Assembly: GCF_001476285.1 (NCBI RefSeq)
Contig: NZ_LDRU01000082.1
Location: 1-64,000, forward strand
Length of the DNA stretch: 64,000 nucleotides
Source: Microbacterium testaceum
GTDB taxonomy: Bacteria > Actinomycetota > Actinomycetes > Actinomycetales > Microbacteriaceae
Direction of reading: 5' to 3'
Within the stretch, counting starts at the first letter, position 1, and the number at the start of each line of letters is the position of its first letter. The notes beneath the pieces are model-generated. The model saw nothing but the letters and a program-made list of their open reading frames with translations, was not told where the DNA came from and ran no database searches. The position numbers and the translations under genes are program-made. Below are positions 63,101 to 64,000 of the stretch, in pieces.

Positions 63101-64000
63101 CGTATCGAGGACGGGGCGTTCCTCGCCGACGACACCATGGTCGCGTCCTACGAGTTGCGCGCCGGGTGGCTGCGCCTCGGGCCGGTGCGCATCGGCAAGC
63201 GCGCGTTCCTCGGCAACTCGGGAATGGCGGCCCCCGGACACCGCGTGCCTCGAGACGGTCTCGTGGCCGTGCTGTCCGCCGCTCCGCTGAAGGCGAAGCC
63301 CGGCTCGTCGTGGCTCGGCTCCCCGGCGGTGCGCCTGCGGCGGCTGTCGGCCGAGGGCGACGAGTCGCGCACGTACCAGCCGACCCCGGGCCTGCGGCTC
63401 GCGCGCACGCTGTGGGAGCTGTGCCGCTTCGTGCCGGTGGTCGTCACCTGCGGGATCGGCCTCGGCGTGCTGTTCACCCTCGCCGGCCTGTGGGATGCGG
63501 TCGGACCGGTGTGGACGCTCCTGCTCTCGGGTGTTGTCCTGCTGGCGGCGGGCGCGGTCGCGGCGGCCGTGTCGACCGCGGCGAAGTGGGCGATCGTCGG
63601 GGTCATCCGGGCAGGAGAGCAGCCCCTGTGGTCGAGTTTCGTCTGGCGGACCGAGGTGTCCGACACCTTCACCGAGATGGTCGCGGCGCCGTGGTTCGCT
63701 CGCGCCGCGTCCGGGACGCCGGCCCTCGCGGTGTGGCTGCGCAGCCTCGGCGCGCGGATCGGCACGGGCGTGTGGTGCGAGAGTTACTGGCTGCCCGAGC
63801 CCGACCTCGTGACTCTCGGCGACGCATCGACGGTGAACCGCGGGTGCGTCGTGCAGACGCACCTTTTCCATGATCGAATCATGAGTATGGACACCGTCGA
63901 GCTGGAACCCGGGGCGACCCTCGGCCCGCACAGCGTGGTGCTGCCGGCATCCACGCTCGGCGCTCACGCCACCGTGGGCCCGGCTTCTCTGGTCATGCGT
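60155..64000 (+). CDS. Pls-family single-module NRPS (epsilon-poly-L-lysine synthetase-like), incomplete at window end
   Basis: At least 1282 residues, still open at 64000. An adenylation domain (about 25-520: A3 core FTSGSTGVPKG at 170-180, A4 FDASCEE, NTYGPTE, and A10-like RTSGKVDR) is followed by a carrier domain with phosphopantetheine Ser552 in DLGGGSL. After that come membrane helices alternating with three soluble units that contain left-handed hexapeptide-type stretches (IGADATVGARST, IGKRAFLGNSG). This is the layout of Pls/PosA enzymes that polymerise one amino acid without classical condensation or thioesterase domains. My manual alignment gives pocket residues D-A-E-S-I-G-T-V-V-K, similar to lysine codes. 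The GTG start has no ribosome site; it is divergent from pstS. Confidence 0.85.
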   Translation, partial: MTTPASAAQAPLDRVSAAPPARTLIDLLADVAARHPEASAIDDGSGALSYRELLARVWRTAGAFHAAGVRRGDRVGVRMPSGSKELYVSILAVMAAGAAYVPVDADDPDERARLVFGEAGVKGIIAGDGEFVAGDDDLVRLYEGDAPHPSTNAIPVVAPPTVDDDAWIIFTSGSTGVPKGVAVSHRSAAAFVEAEARLFLQQEPLGPGDRVLAGLSVAFDASCEEMWLAWGHGACLVPAPRSLVRSGEDLAPWLLRQGITVVSTVPTLAAMWPADSIENVRLLIFGGEACPPELAARLVAEGREVWNTYGPTEATVVACAAPLDGTLPVRIGLPLDGWALAVVDAEGLPVAEGQVGELIIGGVGLARYLDPAKDTEKYAPMPTLGWERAYRSGDLVRFDPEGLVFQGRADDQVKVGGRRIELGEVESALQDLAGVSAATVAVRTTEAGVPVLVGYLVMDAGVDLDRGAARAALAERLPASTIPLLGVVDELPVRTSGKVDRAALPWPLPGVDAPAATDFSADEAWLAEQWQAVLGLPVTERKADFFDLGGGSLAAAQLVSRIRARVPEFSVADIYDVPRLGAMAKALGPQLSDEGPAEFHRAAPTPRTTQWAQTLLGAPLFILAGVRWLLYLLTASAILHLLPGFEVLPTVPWPALLIGLLVFATPFGRMAIAVASARLLLAGVRPGDYPRGGWVHIRLWLAEQIADQVDAVGLAGAPWVSYYARALGARIGRNVDLHALPPVTGMLVVGDGASIEPEVDLTGYWIDGDLVRIGEVRIGADATVGARSTLAPGTRIGRRAEIAPGSAVFGRVKADQSWAGSPAVRVGGTAKGWPGERPPAPTRWLWAYAASAVVLALLPLAAFTVGGLVIAQGIHGADSLGEATARAFAWLVPAVAVTGVVFAASVVLLVRLLSIGLVEGTFPVRSRVAWQAWSIERLLDAARTILFPLYSSLFTPVWLRLLGARVGRDVEASTVLLIPSMTRIEDGAFLADDTMVASYELRAGWLRLGPVRIGKRAFLGNSGMAAPGHRVPRDGLVAVLSAAPLKAKPGSSWLGSPAVRLRRLSAEGDESRTYQPTPGLRLARTLWELCRFVPVVVTCGIGLGVLFTLAGLWDAVGPVWTLLLSGVVLLAAGAVAAAVSTAAKWAIVGVIRAGEQPLWSSFVWRTEVSDTFTEMVAAPWFARAASGTPALAVWLRSLGARIGTGVWCESYWLPEPDLVTLGDASTVNRGCVVQTHLFHDRIMSMDTVELEPGATLGPHSVVLPASTLGAHATVGPASLVMR

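Noticed and set aside
61832-63967. 711-codon minus-strand open frame across the peptide synthetase gene
   Set aside because: Antisense to recognisable NRPS domains; the translation is Arg/Gly/Pro-rich without motifs. The plus-strand frame is unbroken to the window end.

Overview
The window is high-GC DNA from an actinomycete, most likely Microbacteriaceae and probably Microbacterium. The evidence is strong G/C third-position bias, many GTG starts and ATGA/GTGA stop-start overlaps, a 6C-type small RNA beside a Tad pilus locus and topA, a sigK/anti-sigK/fasciclin locus, a DtxR-type iron box and a Streptomyces-type PHO box. Bases 35-67 match an Illumina Nextera read-1 adapter with a few errors, so base 1 is almost certainly a contaminated contig end and trusted genomic sequence begins near base 68.

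Layout. 119-6569 (minus): acs, a terminator, then a GntR-led 2-methylcitrate operon (gntR-prpD-prpB-prpC) ending in a 21-bp hairpin. 6727-6869: promoter and two C-loop hairpins of a 6C small RNA. 7000-16808 (plus): compact Tad/Flp pilus genes running into topA, tmk, holB, a secreted hydrolase and deoC. 16873-16948: tRNA-Thr(CGT). 17141-29240: membrane proteins, an MMPL exporter, nicotinamidase, a PAS histidine kinase, a membrane-anchored molybdopterin oxidoreductase, a DMT exporter with a divergent Lrp regulator, a CPBP protease and a NarL-type two-component system. 29327-32952: an IclR regulator and a 3-oxoacid CoA-transferase/thiolase operon. 33006-34323: three small overlapping genes of unusual base composition.

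34501-47953 is the most distinctive block, a fructan (probably levan) utilisation cluster. It has two paralogous LacI regulators, a secreted three-part GH32 enzyme, a complete oligopeptide-type (Opp/Dpp) ABC importer and two cytoplasmic GH32 enzymes. Four near-identical palindromes (consensus TAACGCGCGTTA) lie at its two promoters. The model is that the secreted enzyme cuts polymer outside, the Opp-type importer brings in short fructans or difructose anhydrides, and the two inner GH32 enzymes finish the breakdown.

47998-64000: tRNA-Lys(TTT); an iron-siderophore importer (two permeases, a divergent binding protein, a DtxR/IdeR-like box, no ATPase); a fasciclin lipoprotein, ECF sigma factor and anti-sigma factor; a repeat-rich spacer; a PabC-like lyase; the pstSCAB phosphate importer with a PHO box and an internal hairpin; and, leaving the window unfinished, a Pls-family single-module peptide synthetase (epsilon-poly-L-lysine synthetase-like) whose pocket residues read as lysine-type by manual alignment.
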